A stretch of DNA of 64,000 bases from Granulicella arctica (GCF_013410065.1 NZ_JACCCW010000002.1:1915518-1979517), one strand, 5' to 3'; positions 8,398-17,220 are shown, numbered from the stretch's first letter. The notes: generated by a model from the letters alone, not told the origin. A program made the numbers and translations.

Positions 8398-8958
8398 ATG
8401 GTCCGCCTCACAGCACTCCTCTGCACCGCGCTCACCCTCCCCCTCGCCGCCCAGCTCGGCCCCGCTCCAACCACCCAGAGCATCGACCCCCTCGCTCCAC
8501 CCCGCCAGGTCATCACCAACCCCCTCAACCAGCCCACCGTCACCCCCGGCCAGCTTCTCCTCCTCGACCTCGACCTCCGCTTCTCCAAAGACGTCGAAAC
8601 CCGCGGCGGCAAGGCCTTCCGCGACTGGTTCGCCCTCGACGGCGTCGTCCTCAACAACGGCAAAGCCCCCGTCCTCGGCTTCCGGGCCATCACCGCCGAC
8701 ACCGACTGGGACCCCAAGACCTACCAGCTCACCTGGACCACCGAAGGCGCCCAGATGGGACCCTCCAACGACATGGGCTTCACCTGGGGCCGCTACGTCT
8801 CCCACGCCAAAGACAAAACCGGCAACCCCATCGACACCGCCGGCCGCTACATCACCGTCTGGAAAAAAATCGAAGACGGCAAATGGAAGGTAGCCATGGA
8901 CGCCAGCGCCAACGACGCCCCACTCGCAGGCTCCTGCTGCACCCTCCCCAAACCCTAA
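8398..8958 (+). CDS. Secreted NTF2-like (DUF4440 type) protein
   Basis: Secreted protein of 186 residues, with signal peptide MVRLTALLCTALTLPLAAQ. The mature part has the fold pattern of SnoaL/DUF4440 proteins: DLDLRFSKDVETRGGKAFRD, a central RAITADTDWD, then MGFTWGRYVS and the final RYITVWKKIEDGKWKVAMD. Such proteins are small cone-shaped domains of mostly unknown function. The ATG at 8398 was chosen because it starts directly at the signal peptide. It stands alone between two clusters of dispersed repeats. Confidence 0.78.
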   Translation: MVRLTALLCTALTLPLAAQLGPAPTTQSIDPLAPPRQVITNPLNQPTVTPGQLLLLDLDLRFSKDVETRGGKAFRDWFALDGVVLNNGKAPVLGFRAITADTDWDPKTYQLTWTTEGAQMGPSNDMGFTWGRYVSHAKDKTGNPIDTAGRYITVWKKIEDGKWKVAMDASANDAPLAGSCCTLPKP

Positions 8959-8984
8959 TCATCACAAACTCTGACCCACCACCA

Positions 8985-9136
8985 AAACCCGTCATCCTGA
9001 GCGCAGCGAAGGACCCCTGTATTTCGTCTTTGCCCTTGCTTGTTCTTACCAACCCCAACCACCAAACTGTCATCCTGAGCGGAGCCGTAGGCGTAGTCGA
9101 AGGACCTGCGGTTGCCCTTGCCGTTGCTTGTCCTTA
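8985..9136 (+). repeat. Dispersed GTCATCCTGAGCG repeats, two copies
   Basis: A short-form copy at 8992 (GCGCAGCGAAGGACCCCTGT) and a long-form copy at 9069 (ending GTCGAAGGACCTGCGG). Both are followed by TTGCCCTTGC/GTTGCTTGT sequence, as at several other copies. They lie in the convergent gap between the NTF2-like gene and acs. Confidence 0.8.
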
Positions 9137-9435
9137 AAACTCTGTCAAGCCCCCGCAATGCCAAATAACCGCGCAACTAAAACAAAACAAACAACATACC
9201 TAACAAAAAAATGTGACACTTTACCCCACCCAATCTTATAAACTAAAAATAGGCATCAAAATTTCCTCCGGGCAAAACGTCTTACAGACTACAAAGGAAT
9301 ACATCTCCTTTGTAATCTTATATTTACGCGCAACTCTTTTGTTTTCTTATATTTGAAAAGAGGAATACCCCGTAAATCATTGCAAATAAATGGTTTACCG
9401 AAATTTATAGAGGGGGGGGACCAACCCTCCCCCAT
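9137..9435. other. AT-rich intergenic region downstream of acs
   Basis: No gene is visible. It starts with CTCTGTCAAGCCCCCGCAA, resembling sequence at 58716, and is much richer in A and T than its neighbours. It holds an inverted repeat TACAAAGGA (9290-9298) / TCCTTTGTA (9306-9314) with a 7-base loop. Next to the acs stop is a G-run/C-run pair (about 9411-9435) that can form a GC-only hairpin on the acs transcript. Confidence 0.45.
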
Positions 9436-11412
9436 CTACTCGTCGTTCTCCCGCAGCTTAGCGATCACCCCGAAGTCCTCAAGCGTAGTGGTATCGCCCT
9501 TCACCTCACCCGTCTCCGCCAGCTCCCGCAACAACCGCCGCATAATCTTCCCCGAACGCGTCTTCGGCAGCGCATCCGTAAATCGAAGATCGTCCGGCCG
9601 AGCTAACGCGCCGATCTCCTTCGCCACCCACTGCCGCAGCTCCTGCTTCAACTCTTCAGTAGCCTCGCAGCCGCCCTCGAGCGTCACAAACGCGGCAATC
9701 GCCTGCCCCTTCATCGCATCCGGACGGCCCACAACCGCAGCCTCCGCCACCTTCACATGCGCCACCAGAGCCGACTCGATCTCCATCGTGCCCAACCGAT
9801 GCCCGCTCACGTTGATCACATCGTCCACTCGGCCCATCAGCCAGAAGTAGCCGTCCTCATCCCGCCGAGCCCCGTCGCCCGTAAAGTAGCAACCCGGAAT
9901 CTCGCTGAAGTAAGCCTGCTTATACCGCTCAGGATCGCCATAGATCGTCCGCGCCAGCGAAGGCCACGGCTTCCGAAACACCAGCAACCCACCCTGTCCA
10001 TCCGGGACCGGCTCGCCTTCCTGAGTCACCACCTCAGGCACAATGCCAAAAAACGGACGCGTCGCCGAACCCGGCTTCGCCGCAACCGCACCCGGAATCG
10101 GCGCAATCATGATCGCCCCCGTCTCCGTCTGCCAATACGTATCGACGATCGGGCAGCGCTCCTTGCCAATCTCGCGGTGATACCACATCCACGACTCAGG
10201 ATTGATCGGCTCGCCCACCGTTCCCAGCAGACGCAGCGAAGCCAGTGAGTACTTATCGACCCATTCGTTGCCCCACTTCGTAAACGCCCGAATCGCCGTC
10301 GGCGCCGTATAGAACACCGAAACCTTGTGAGCATCCACGATCTTCCAGAACCGATCTGGCTCCGGCCAGTTCGGCGCACCCTCGTACATCATCACCGTCG
10401 CACCATTCTGCAACGGCCCATACACAACATAACTATGCCCAGTCACCCAGCCAATATCAGCCGTGCACCAGTACACATCGTCCTCACGCAGGTCGAAGAC
10501 ATACTTGCTCGTCAGATACGTCCCAACCGAATAACCGCCCGTCGTATGCACCAAACCCTTAGGCTTTCCCGTCGTCCCCGAGGTGTAAAGGATGTAAAGC
10601 GGATCCTCCGAGTCCATCCACTCCGCAGCGCACTCCGCGCCGGCCAAAGCCATCGCCTCGTGCCACCAGATATCGCGCCCCTCCGTCATCGATACCGCAC
10701 TCGACGCAGCCCGCTGAAACACAACTACGTTCTTCACCGTGGGACACTTCTTCAGCGCCTCATCCACAATCGACTTCAGCTTCACCTCACCACCACGCCG
10801 ATAGCTAATATCCTGCGTAATCACCGCCACGCAACCCGAATCGTTCACCCGATCCGCAATCGCATGCGACGCAAATCCGCCAAACACCACCGAGTGAATC
10901 GCTCCAATCCGCGCACACGCCAACAGCGCAATCGCCAGCTCCGGACACATGCCCATATAGATGGCAACGCGATCGCCCTTCACAACGCCAAGACCCTTCA
11001 GCACATTGGCAAACCGCTGCACCTGCTCATGCAACTCGCCATATGTGATCTTCCGAACCTCGCCCGGCTCGCCCTCCCACAGCAGCGCCACCTTGTCCTT
11101 GCGAGCTCCCAACGCATGACGATCCACGGAGTTATGGCAGAGGTTCAGCTTGCCCCCAACAAACCACTTCGCCTCCGCAATCTCACCCTCCTGCACCTTC
11201 GTCCACGGCGCAAACCACTCCAACTCGCCTGCGGCCTCAGCCCAGAACGCCTCCGGATCTTCCACGCTGCGCCGGTACATCGCCTCATACTCCGCAACGC
11301 TCTTCACATGCGCCTTCGCCGCAAACTCAGCAGGAGGCGCAAACACCCGGTTCTCCCGCAACAGCGAATCCATATTCGTTCCAACGCTCTCGTTCCCTAT
11401 CAAACTGCCCAT
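9436..11412 (-). CDS. acs: Acetyl-CoA synthetase
   Basis: AMP-forming acetate:CoA ligase, 658 residues, activating acetate via acetyl-AMP. Signature motifs are [12 protein letters not shown] (about 272-284), [12 protein letters not shown] with the acetate-pocket tryptophan, [20 protein letters not shown], and the C-terminal TRSGKIMRR whose lysine (about 620) is the site acetylated in this family. The ATG at 11412 is preceded by GAGGAG and GGGAGA; a longer frame to 11445 only adds codons over that site. The leader directly upstream holds an intrinsic terminator (11456-11484) and a short reading frame, so expression may be attenuated. Confidence 0.96.
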   Translation of the reverse strand: MGSLIGNESVGTNMDSLLRENRVFAPPAEFAAKAHVKSVAEYEAMYRRSVEDPEAFWAEAAGELEWFAPWTKVQEGEIAEAKWFVGGKLNLCHNSVDRHALGARKDKVALLWEGEPGEVRKITYGELHEQVQRFANVLKGLGVVKGDRVAIYMGMCPELAIALLACARIGAIHSVVFGGFASHAIADRVNDSGCVAVITQDISYRRGGEVKLKSIVDEALKKCPTVKNVVVFQRAASSAVSMTEGRDIWWHEAMALAGAECAAEWMDSEDPLYILYTSGTTGKPKGLVHTTGGYSVGTYLTSKYVFDLREDDVYWCTADIGWVTGHSYVVYGPLQNGATVMMYEGAPNWPEPDRFWKIVDAHKVSVFYTAPTAIRAFTKWGNEWVDKYSLASLRLLGTVGEPINPESWMWYHREIGKERCPIVDTYWQTETGAIMIAPIPGAVAAKPGSATRPFFGIVPEVVTQEGEPVPDGQGGLLVFRKPWPSLARTIYGDPERYKQAYFSEIPGCYFTGDGARRDEDGYFWLMGRVDDVINVSGHRLGTMEIESALVAHVKVAEAAVVGRPDAMKGQAIAAFVTLEGGCEATEELKQELRQWVAKEIGALARPDDLRFTDALPKTRSGKIMRRLLRELAETGEVKGDTTTLEDFGVIAKLRENDE

Positions 11413-11428
11413 GCGTCTCCCAATCTCC

Positions 11429-11554
11429 TCAAGCCTCCGCAACACAAATAAAAAAGGCGGCTGGAGATGGTTCTAACAGCCGCCTCCAGACCGCGTCAAA
11501 GCGCAGTCGCATCGTTCTCTGTTTTTGTCCGAGATTCGAGACGACAACTCTCAT
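11429..11554 (-). CDS. Possible leader peptide of acs
   Basis: A 41-codon frame in the acs leader, with an internal ATG at 11512 that would give 27 residues ([20 protein letters not shown] then FICVAEA). It runs through the terminator hairpin and its U-tract, and its TGA overlaps the acs ribosome site (TGAGGAG). No good ribosome site precedes either ATG. The layout resembles an attenuator or coupling peptide, but coding is not shown by the sequence alone. A second short frame (29 residues from an upstream ATG) ends near 11493. Confidence 0.3.
   Translation of the reverse strand: MRVVVSNLGQKQRTMRLRFDAVWRRLLEPSPAAFFICVAEA
11456..11484 (-). terminator. Leader terminator immediately upstream of acs
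   Basis: On the minus strand GGCGGCTG and CAGCCGCC pair over 8 bases around a 13-base loop and are followed by TTTTTTATTTG, a textbook intrinsic terminator. It lies about 45 bases before the acs ATG, so it would stop transcription before the gene. An alternative pairing CTGGAG/CTCCAG overlaps both arms and could act as an antiterminator. Confidence 0.65.
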
Positions 11555-11679
11555 TCTCTCGATGAATCAAAAACGCTACTTTCATTTTTTATATATTTCT
11601 GGTCTAATCAATCCGCTTTTTGGATCGTAGAATGTTCGCGCTGAACCACAGCGTTCGTGCAACATCAGAGGAGTAACAC

Positions 11680-11814
11680 ATGATGCCCGCCGTCCTGATC
11701 GTCCTCATGCTTCTCGGACTGGTCATCGTGCCCTGTTTCATCGGACACTATATACGCTCTTTGCTCAATGCAATCGCGTCGCGACACGCCGAAGAACCTT
11801 TGACACACCGCTAA
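11680..11814 (+). CDS. Small membrane protein, 44 residues
   Basis: A short gene with a very good ribosome site (AGAGGAG seven bases before the ATG). The product starts MMPAVLIVLMLLGLVIVPCF, one hydrophobic helix, followed by a polar tail ending EEPLTHR. I do not recognise a family. It is divergent from the acs leader. A hairpin, GAACCTTT/AAAGGTTC (11794-11820), overlaps its stop codon and may be its terminator. Confidence 0.55.
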   Translation: MMPAVLIVLMLLGLVIVPCFIGHYIRSLLNAIASRHAEEPLTHR

Positions 11815-11820
11815 AGGTTC
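11794..11820 (+). terminator. Hairpin overlapping the stop of the 44-residue gene
   Basis: GAACCTTT (11794-11801) and AAAGGTTC (11813-11820) form an 8-base stem with an 11-base loop that contains the end of the small gene. Only CCACTT follows, so termination efficiency is uncertain. Confidence 0.4.
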
Positions 11821-11939
11821 CACTTCATCAGGCGTATTGTCTCGAAGCATCTCTTACTGCATTGAAATCCCACCAGATTCCCTAAAGAGAATCCGAGACG
11901 CCTGCGTTGCGTCAACCCGCACGATAGACTTCCATCATC

Positions 11940-12128
11940 ATGAGCTTCTATTGGCCCACCGTAATCGGCTTCTTCCTTGGCTTCGGCTTTGGTGTAGGCT
12001 GCGCGCTGGCCGTCATGTACTCCATTTACATGGGTGGCTATCGCACCGCAGTCAAGGAGTCGCAGCTACCCGTGCAGCCCGAGCGCTACGTCAAAGCACT
12101 CGACACCCTCCGCAAGAAGGCGCATTGA
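11940..12128 (+). CDS. Small membrane protein, 62 residues
   Basis: A small protein with one glycine-rich hydrophobic segment (about residues 5-30, PTVIGFFLGFGFGVGCALAV) and a short polar C-terminus ending LDTLRKKAH. No family recognised. It starts at ATG 11940 without a strong ribosome site and converges with the DUF421 gene, leaving only two bases between the stop codons. Codon use in the second half is typical of the window, which supports real coding. Confidence 0.5.
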   Translation: MSFYWPTVIGFFLGFGFGVGCALAVMYSIYMGGYRTAVKESQLPVQPERYVKALDTLRKKAH

Positions 12129-12130
12129 GC

Positions 12131-12709
12131 CTACCCTTCCCGAGCGGCCATCTCAGCCCGCAGCTCCTTCACCTCAACCGTCAGTGACCGTATCAGCCGC
12201 AGCAACTCGCCAAGATCCGCATCCTCCCGCGACGGCGTGAGAGCCTCCACATAGAAGGTGCCGTTCGGCTCCAGGACACACTTCTCCACGTCCGAAAAGC
12301 TGTTCAGCCCCTGCTTGTGGATCACCGACAGCAACTCGATCTCAGTCAGCGTCTCCTGCTTCATCGCCGCCTCGTCTACCTTGCCATCCCGAATCAGCAC
12401 CGTCTCGCCACCCTCCAGAGCCTGGTTCACCTTCGGCATCTTAAACAAAACCCGAACCAGCAACCAGTTCGTCGCCAGCAGTGCAAAGGCCCCAACCAAT
12501 CCACCTGTCACCGAGTTGTCATTGCCGATGATCGCATTCTGCACCGTGTTCGAAAGGCTCAGCAGAACCACCAGGTCAAACGGGTTCAACTGCGCCAGCT
12601 CCCGCTTTCCAAACAGCCGCAGAAAAACCACCAGGAAGACATAGACGATCACCGGCCGGATGATCTTCTCGAGAAACGGCAACTGCATATGGAACATGCT
12701 TTCGATCAA
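12131..12709 (-). CDS. DUF421 (YetF-type) membrane protein
   Basis: Membrane protein of 192 residues. Three N-terminal transmembrane segments (containing VIVYVFLVVFLRLFGKRELA and NPFDLVVLLSLSNTVQNAI) are followed by the soluble DUF421 domain with VLIRDGKVDEAAM and GLNSFSDVEKCVLEPNG. The TTG at 12709 is preferred because AAGGAG lies five bases before it; an ATG at 12697 would also work. The family is linked to spore or stress envelope functions in Bacillus but its biochemical role is unknown. It lies downstream of galE, separated by a terminator. Confidence 0.82.
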   Translation of the reverse strand: MIESMFHMQLPFLEKIIRPVIVYVFLVVFLRLFGKRELAQLNPFDLVVLLSLSNTVQNAIIGNDNSVTGGLVGAFALLATNWLLVRVLFKMPKVNQALEGGETVLIRDGKVDEAAMKQETLTEIELLSVIHKQGLNSFSDVEKCVLEPNGTFYVEALTPSREDADLGELLRLIRSLTVEVKELRAEMAAREG

Positions 12710-12775
12710 GATCACTCCTTCTATGCGAGCCTTTGTTGGAAACAACCGCTCGCGGAACAACAGACCTTCCAAAGA

Positions 12776-12803
12776 AAAGGGCAGAGCCGAAGCCCCGCCC
12801 TTT
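12776..12803 (-). terminator. Terminator downstream of galE
   Basis: On the minus strand AAAGGGC-GGGGC-TTCG-GCTCT-GCCCTTT forms a 12-base-pair stem closed by a UUCG tetraloop, followed by TTCTTTGG. The same design (loop-side GGGGCTTNGGCTCT) recurs after fabH at 44816-44843. Confidence 0.7.
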
Positions 12804-12832
12804 CAACATAACCCCTCGCACAGCAAATCGCG

Positions 12833-13801
12833 TCAGGCGTACCGTTTCTGGTGCCACTCCCAAGCGCTGGCGATGATCGCATCCAACTCGCCAAACTGCG
12901 GTGCCCAGCCAAGCTCCTGCTTGATCTTCTCCGAGCTCGCGACCAGCACCGCAGGATCTCCCTCGCGGCGCGGGCACTCCTCCACCGGAATCGGCTTGCC
13001 CGTCACCCTCCGAACCGATTCGATCACTTGCAGCACGCTGAAGCCCTGCCCGTTGCCGATGTTGTAGATCAGACGGCTCTTCTCCTTCAGCGCCTCAAGC
13101 GCCAGCAGATGAGCGTCCGCAAGATCCCGGACATGGATGTAATCACGAATACAAGTCCCATCCGCTGTCGGATAGTCCCTGCCAAAGATCTTGATACTGC
13201 TCCTGCGACCTAGGGCAACATCGAGGATCAGCGGAATCAGATGCGACTCCGGCTCATGCGCCTCACCATAGCCCTCCATCGCTCCCGCCACGTTGAAGTA
13301 ACGCAGACTCGCATACCGAAGGCCATGGATCTCATTCATCCACTTCAGCATCTGCTCCACCAGCAGCTTGCTCTCGCCATACGGATTTGTCGGCAGAAGC
13401 CGCGCATCCTCCGCGATCGGCGTGCTCAGCGGCTCCCCATAGCAGGCAGCAGTCGAGCTGAAGACCAGCCGCTTATGACCGGTCGCCTGCATCGCCTCCA
13501 GCAGGGTCAGCGTCGTCATCGTGTTGGCCCGGAAGTACAGCTCGGGCCGCTTCATACTCTCGCCCGCCTCGATCAACGCAGCAAAGTGCATCACACCGTC
13601 GAACTGCCCCTCACGCAACGTACCCTCCAGCAGCGCCCGGTCGGCGAGATCGCCCTCCACCAGCCGTACCCCCTCGGCCACCGCCGAACGCTGGCTGTGG
13701 CAGAAATTGTCATACACCGTAACCTCATCGCCACCCGCAACCAAAATCCTCGATACCGTACCGCCGACATACCCGGCGCCCCCTGTCACTAAAATCTTCA
13801 T
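12833..13801 (-). CDS. galE: UDP-glucose 4-epimerase
   Basis: Short-chain dehydrogenase-type epimerase interconverting UDP-glucose and UDP-galactose with bound NAD. The length of 322 residues is normal. It has the NAD motif GGAGYVGG at the N-terminus, the catalytic serine region VFSSTAACYGEP and the YGESK catalytic Tyr/Lys pair, then RYFNVAGA and GTCIRDYIHVRDLADAHLLA, which are typical of GalE rather than other NDP-sugar epimerases. It likely supplies sugar nucleotides for envelope polysaccharide. It is a single gene with its own terminator; an inverted repeat lies just before the start (13828-13858). Confidence 0.95.
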   Translation of the reverse strand: MKILVTGGAGYVGGTVSRILVAGGDEVTVYDNFCHSQRSAVAEGVRLVEGDLADRALLEGTLREGQFDGVMHFAALIEAGESMKRPELYFRANTMTTLTLLEAMQATGHKRLVFSSTAACYGEPLSTPIAEDARLLPTNPYGESKLLVEQMLKWMNEIHGLRYASLRYFNVAGAMEGYGEAHEPESHLIPLILDVALGRRSSIKIFGRDYPTADGTCIRDYIHVRDLADAHLLALEALKEKSRLIYNIGNGQGFSVLQVIESVRRVTGKPIPVEECPRREGDPAVLVASSEKIKQELGWAPQFGELDAIIASAWEWHQKRYA

Positions 13802-14169
13802 GTAACCCCCTAACCTTTTATTGGTGTCTACCGTTAAAAGTAACAGCGCTAACGGTAGTGGCGTTTTTCAGGAGAGAAATAAAGATACCGGTTACATCAA
13901 AGAATTTGTTGTGGGAATAGACCGAGGGGATCAGGTCAGCATCTATCTAAACATTGCATGGATTAGTACGCTTTGCGGGAATGCCGTAAACTGAACGTAA
14001 GACCCAGGGACTGTCTTCGCAGGCCAATCTCTTGTTGTAGCAATTAAGAGATTGACTTGTTGCTAACACCGGAAAAACAGAGTTACCATGAGGTAACCAT
14101 AGTAACTTACGATTAAAGTGTCGGCTGCCACGACACCTGCACACTGAACTTCTAAGGATAGTTCCCTCT
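13802..14169. other. Divergent promoter region between galE and the TonB-family gene
   Basis: No gene is visible. It contains, besides the galE-side inverted repeat, a hairpin CAATCTCTT (14025-14033) / AAGAGATTG (14046-14054) and a palindrome GTTACC-ATGA-GGTAAC (14082-14097) about 75 bases before the TonB-family start. The last is a plausible regulator site. TAAGGA ten bases before ATG 14170 serves as ribosome site. Confidence 0.5.
13828..13858. promoter_or_regulatory. Inverted repeat in the galE promoter region
   Basis: CTACCGTTA (13828-13836) and TAACGGTAG (13850-13858) form perfect 9-base arms with a 13-base spacer that itself contains AGCGCT. It lies 27-57 bases before the galE start, a usual operator position. 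No regulator is assigned. Confidence 0.4.
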
Positions 14170-15258
14170 ATGGCAAAGTCGCTAGGCACGGAAGTCCTCG
14201 CTCCACCGCAGAGTATTCAGTTCACCCATTTCGGGGTACTGGACGATGGACAAAGAAGCAAGGCTTCGTTCTTCACCTCGCTTACCATCAACGTGCTCCT
14301 CGCGATCATTGTGGTCATTCTCGGCATGGCGGCCAAGAAGATCAGCGATAGCAGGCCACATGTCACCATGTTGGTCGCCCCAGTCATCCTGAAGCCCGCG
14401 CCAGAGATCATCAAGCCGCGCGTGCTGCCAAAGCTTCCCCCGCCGCCTAAGATCCAGGCTCAGCCGCCTAAAATAACGGTGCCGCAGGTCAAAGTTCCCG
14501 AAGTCCCCAAACCACAGGTCGTCAAGATGGCCGCTGCGCCGGTCATTACTCCTGCCCCGCCAAAGCGTATCATTGCGCCAGCCGCACCTGCTGCGGTGAA
14601 TCTTGCCCGCCCGCAGGCAGCCTCAGTTCCCAACAACTCGCCGCATCCCTCCGCCATAGCCCTTGGCCGCCCGGATAACCCCATCGCGCCCTCTAATCTC
14701 CCTGCGACCAGCTCCGTCAACCTCGGCCAGCGCGGCCTAGCTGGCATGCCCGCTTCTAATAGCGGCGGAGGTCCTCCGGCAACCCGGGTCAATCTCGGCT
14801 CCGGCAGCCCGGGCAGCGGTTCGCTCTCCGGCAATGGCACCCGCGCGGTGGCAGGAGTCAGACTTGGTGTCCCCGGCGGCACTGGCCCGAACAATGCGAC
14901 CGGTCGAGTTGCTGGCCCCGTAAACCTTGGTGTCGCCGCGGCTGCGACCCCATCGAAGCCCTTATCGGCATACTCCTCGCCGGTTCGCACCGGGCCGAAG
15001 GTCATCTACAAGCCCCATCCCGAGTACACAGCCGAAGCGCGTGCCCTGCATCTGGAGGGGACTGTTTCGGTTCGCCTGCGCGTCTCAGCCTCTGGATCCG
15101 TCCAGGTACTCGGAGTCTCGAGCGGCCTCGGACACGGACTTGACCAGGCTGCGGAAAATGCAGTCCGCAGCACCCGATTCCAACCTGCTATGGACGCCGC
15201 CGGTCATCCAATCGACTGGGAGGGCATTGTCAACGTTGCCTTTCAACTCGCCAGCTAA
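14170..15258 (+). CDS. TonB-family protein with VNLG repeats
   Basis: Inner-membrane protein of 362 residues. One transmembrane helix (about 38-55) follows a cytoplasmic tail. The periplasmic part is first proline-rich (about 73-135), then contains six (V/I)-x-LG-type motifs at residues 143, 163, 183, 207, 230 and 251, spaced 20-24 residues. The C-terminal TonB domain (about 276-362) includes YKPHPEYTAEARALHLEG and STRFQPAMD. TonB proteins pass proton-motive energy to outer-membrane transporters; no ExbB/ExbD genes are adjacent. The next gene starts 81 bases downstream in the same direction and may be co-transcribed. Confidence 0.85.
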   Translation: MAKSLGTEVLAPPQSIQFTHFGVLDDGQRSKASFFTSLTINVLLAIIVVILGMAAKKISDSRPHVTMLVAPVILKPAPEIIKPRVLPKLPPPPKIQAQPPKITVPQVKVPEVPKPQVVKMAAAPVITPAPPKRIIAPAAPAAVNLARPQAASVPNNSPHPSAIALGRPDNPIAPSNLPATSSVNLGQRGLAGMPASNSGGGPPATRVNLGSGSPGSGSLSGNGTRAVAGVRLGVPGGTGPNNATGRVAGPVNLGVAAAATPSKPLSAYSSPVRTGPKVIYKPHPEYTAEARALHLEGTVSVRLRVSASGSVQVLGVSSGLGHGLDQAAENAVRSTRFQPAMDAAGHPIDWEGIVNVAFQLAS

Positions 15259-15339
15259 TCCTTTCGTCCTATATTCTGCACGTCTGGTATCAAAAGTAAC
15301 GTTAGCCGCATACACGGGTATCACAGGAGCCGTATACAC

Positions 15340-17220
15340 ATGATCTTTCGCAACAAGACAACCGCTGCTTTACTGCTGGCTTTCTTCGCCACCGGCACCC
15401 TCCCCGCCGTGGCAGGCGCTCCTATCTTCAGTAAGAAGAAGGACAAAAACAAAGACGCCATCTCTTCACAAAAGTTGAGCGCAAATCAGAACGCACTCAT
15501 CGATAAAGCAATCCTGCGCGAAAAGGACGTCATCAAGGCGTTGAAGGAGCGGACTCCGCTCGTCGAGACCTACATCCAGAACATGAAGCCGGATAAGACT
15601 GTCATCCAGGTCCCCGAGTCTGATCAGCACTTCCTCGGTCGTGTCGACTTCGACAAAGTCATCGACGACGACACCTACAAATCCGGTGGCAGCCAGAAGA
15701 AGGGTGTCTTCAAACAGAGCAGTTCGTTCCTAGGCGGGCTCTCCACCGTGCTGCGTCTGAACTTCCATCAGGCTGGCTTCGTTCAGATGATCCTGGTGGA
15801 CTCCAACGGCTTCGATCGCCAGCACTACGCCTTCGGCTTTGTGCGCAATGAATTTCTCGGCGGCGTCCCCACCTCCGTCTTCGATGTAACCCCCATCTCC
15901 GGCAAGCGTAGTGTAGGACGCTTCTTTGGCCGCATCTGGGTAGAGCGAAACGATGGCAACATCGTCCGCTTCAACGGTGACTTCGCCGGCAGCGAGCAGA
16001 CCGTCACCGAGTACTACCACTTCGACAGCTGGCGCACCAACGTTCAACCGAACCTCTGGCTCCCCACCTCCTTCTATGTGGAAGAGAGCGACTCCCGCAG
16101 CAGTACCAAGACTCTCAAATTCAAAGCCATCAACCACATCTGGGGCTACGTTCTAAAGGTCCCGAATACCGAGGCGGAGAACACCTCTCTCGATGTCGTC
16201 GGCGCGACAGACGTCAGCAACGACGCTCAGGATGTCAGCCCCCTCGGCGCACAGCGCGAGTGGGTCAAACAAGCTGAGGATAACGTGATCGAGCGCCTCT
16301 TTCAGGCTGGTCTGCTCGATGCTCCCAGCGACTTCGACAAGACACTCTCCGACCTCGCCAACAACATCCTCATCTACAACGGCATCCAGCTCAGCCGTCC
16401 CATCCGCGTCCGCACCCTCCTCACCGAGCCGCTGGAATCGCTGGCCATCGGCAACACCATCATTCTCTCGAAGAGTCTCATCGACACAACCGCCATCGTC
16501 ACCCAGGATGGTGCCCAGCAGATGGGCAATCTGAACGCGGTGCTTGCCTTCCAGCTCGCACATGTCATCCTCGGCCACCGGCTGGATACGAAGTATGCCT
16601 TCAGCGACAGCCTGCTCTTCCCCTCCACCTCGGTCTTCAAGAAGATTCCGATGCATCACACCGACGCAGACAATGAGGCAGCAGCGAAGCGTGCCGTCGA
16701 GCTGCTAAGCGCAAAGGAGTTAGCAGGCGGTCAGCCGTACTTCGGCCTCTACTTGCAGCAGTTGCAGCAGCGCGCCAAAGCGCTCCACTCCCTCACTGAG
16801 CCGACGATCGGCGACGGTCTGATCAAGAACGACAAAGACCACACCTTCTGGATGCAGGCGATGGTTGCAAAGGGCGGCAAGCTCGATCAGGCAGACCTGA
16901 AGCAGCAGGCGGCCGTCCCTCTCTCCAGCTTCCTCCGCTACGACCCCTGGACGGATCAGGTCATCGCGCTACACAGTGCCTTCGAGCCACTTCTCATGCC
17001 TGCGGACAAGATGCCCTTTGAGGTCGAGCCCGTCTATCTCAAACTCAGTTACTACAAGGCTCCTGTTCAACCGACCATAGCACCTGCACCGGCTACCGAC
17101 GGGACAGCTGGAGCAACTGCCGCGCCTCCACCAGCGGATGCCACCACTGGAACGGCTGCTCCTCCCGCCGCAGACCCAGTAACTAATCAGCCAACAGCTC
17201 AGCCGCAACCTCCACAGTAG
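15340..17220 (+). CDS. Secreted protein with a degenerate M48-like peptidase motif
   Basis: Secreted protein of 626 residues; signal peptide about 1-26. The N-terminal half (about 90-270) contains many beta-prone segments with no family I recognise. A central alpha-helical part (about 300-490) resembles the layout of M48 peptidases: N-A-V-L-A-F-Q-L-A-H-V-I-L-G-H at 399-413 aligns with the HExxH helix, but the first His is Phe404 and the catalytic Glu is Gln405; only His408 is kept. It is therefore probably not an active zinc protease. The last 60 residues are Pro/Ala/Thr-rich and disordered. A good AGGAG lies upstream. Its role is unknown. Confidence 0.75.
   Translation: MIFRNKTTAALLLAFFATGTLPAVAGAPIFSKKKDKNKDAISSQKLSANQNALIDKAILREKDVIKALKERTPLVETYIQNMKPDKTVIQVPESDQHFLGRVDFDKVIDDDTYKSGGSQKKGVFKQSSSFLGGLSTVLRLNFHQAGFVQMILVDSNGFDRQHYAFGFVRNEFLGGVPTSVFDVTPISGKRSVGRFFGRIWVERNDGNIVRFNGDFAGSEQTVTEYYHFDSWRTNVQPNLWLPTSFYVEESDSRSSTKTLKFKAINHIWGYVLKVPNTEAENTSLDVVGATDVSNDAQDVSPLGAQREWVKQAEDNVIERLFQAGLLDAPSDFDKTLSDLANNILIYNGIQLSRPIRVRTLLTEPLESLAIGNTIILSKSLIDTTAIVTQDGAQQMGNLNAVLAFQLAHVILGHRLDTKYAFSDSLLFPSTSVFKKIPMHHTDADNEAAAKRAVELLSAKELAGGQPYFGLYLQQLQQRAKALHSLTEPTIGDGLIKNDKDHTFWMQAMVAKGGKLDQADLKQQAAVPLSSFLRYDPWTDQVIALHSAFEPLLMPADKMPFEVEPVYLKLSYYKAPVQPTIAPAPATDGTAGATAAPPPADATTGTAAPPAADPVTNQPTAQPQPPQ

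Noticed and set aside
8137..8805. Open frames on the minus strand across repeat clusters (also at 8852, 8955, 22980, 49259, 58394)
   Set aside because: Their shared peptides such as QGSFASLRMT and VLHCVQDDG are translations of the GTCATCCTGAGCG repeats, not conserved proteins.
13947..14189. 80-codon minus-strand frame between galE and the TonB-family gene
   Set aside because: No ribosome site, no recognisable domain, and it overlaps the palindromes and the start of the TonB-family gene; more likely promoter DNA.
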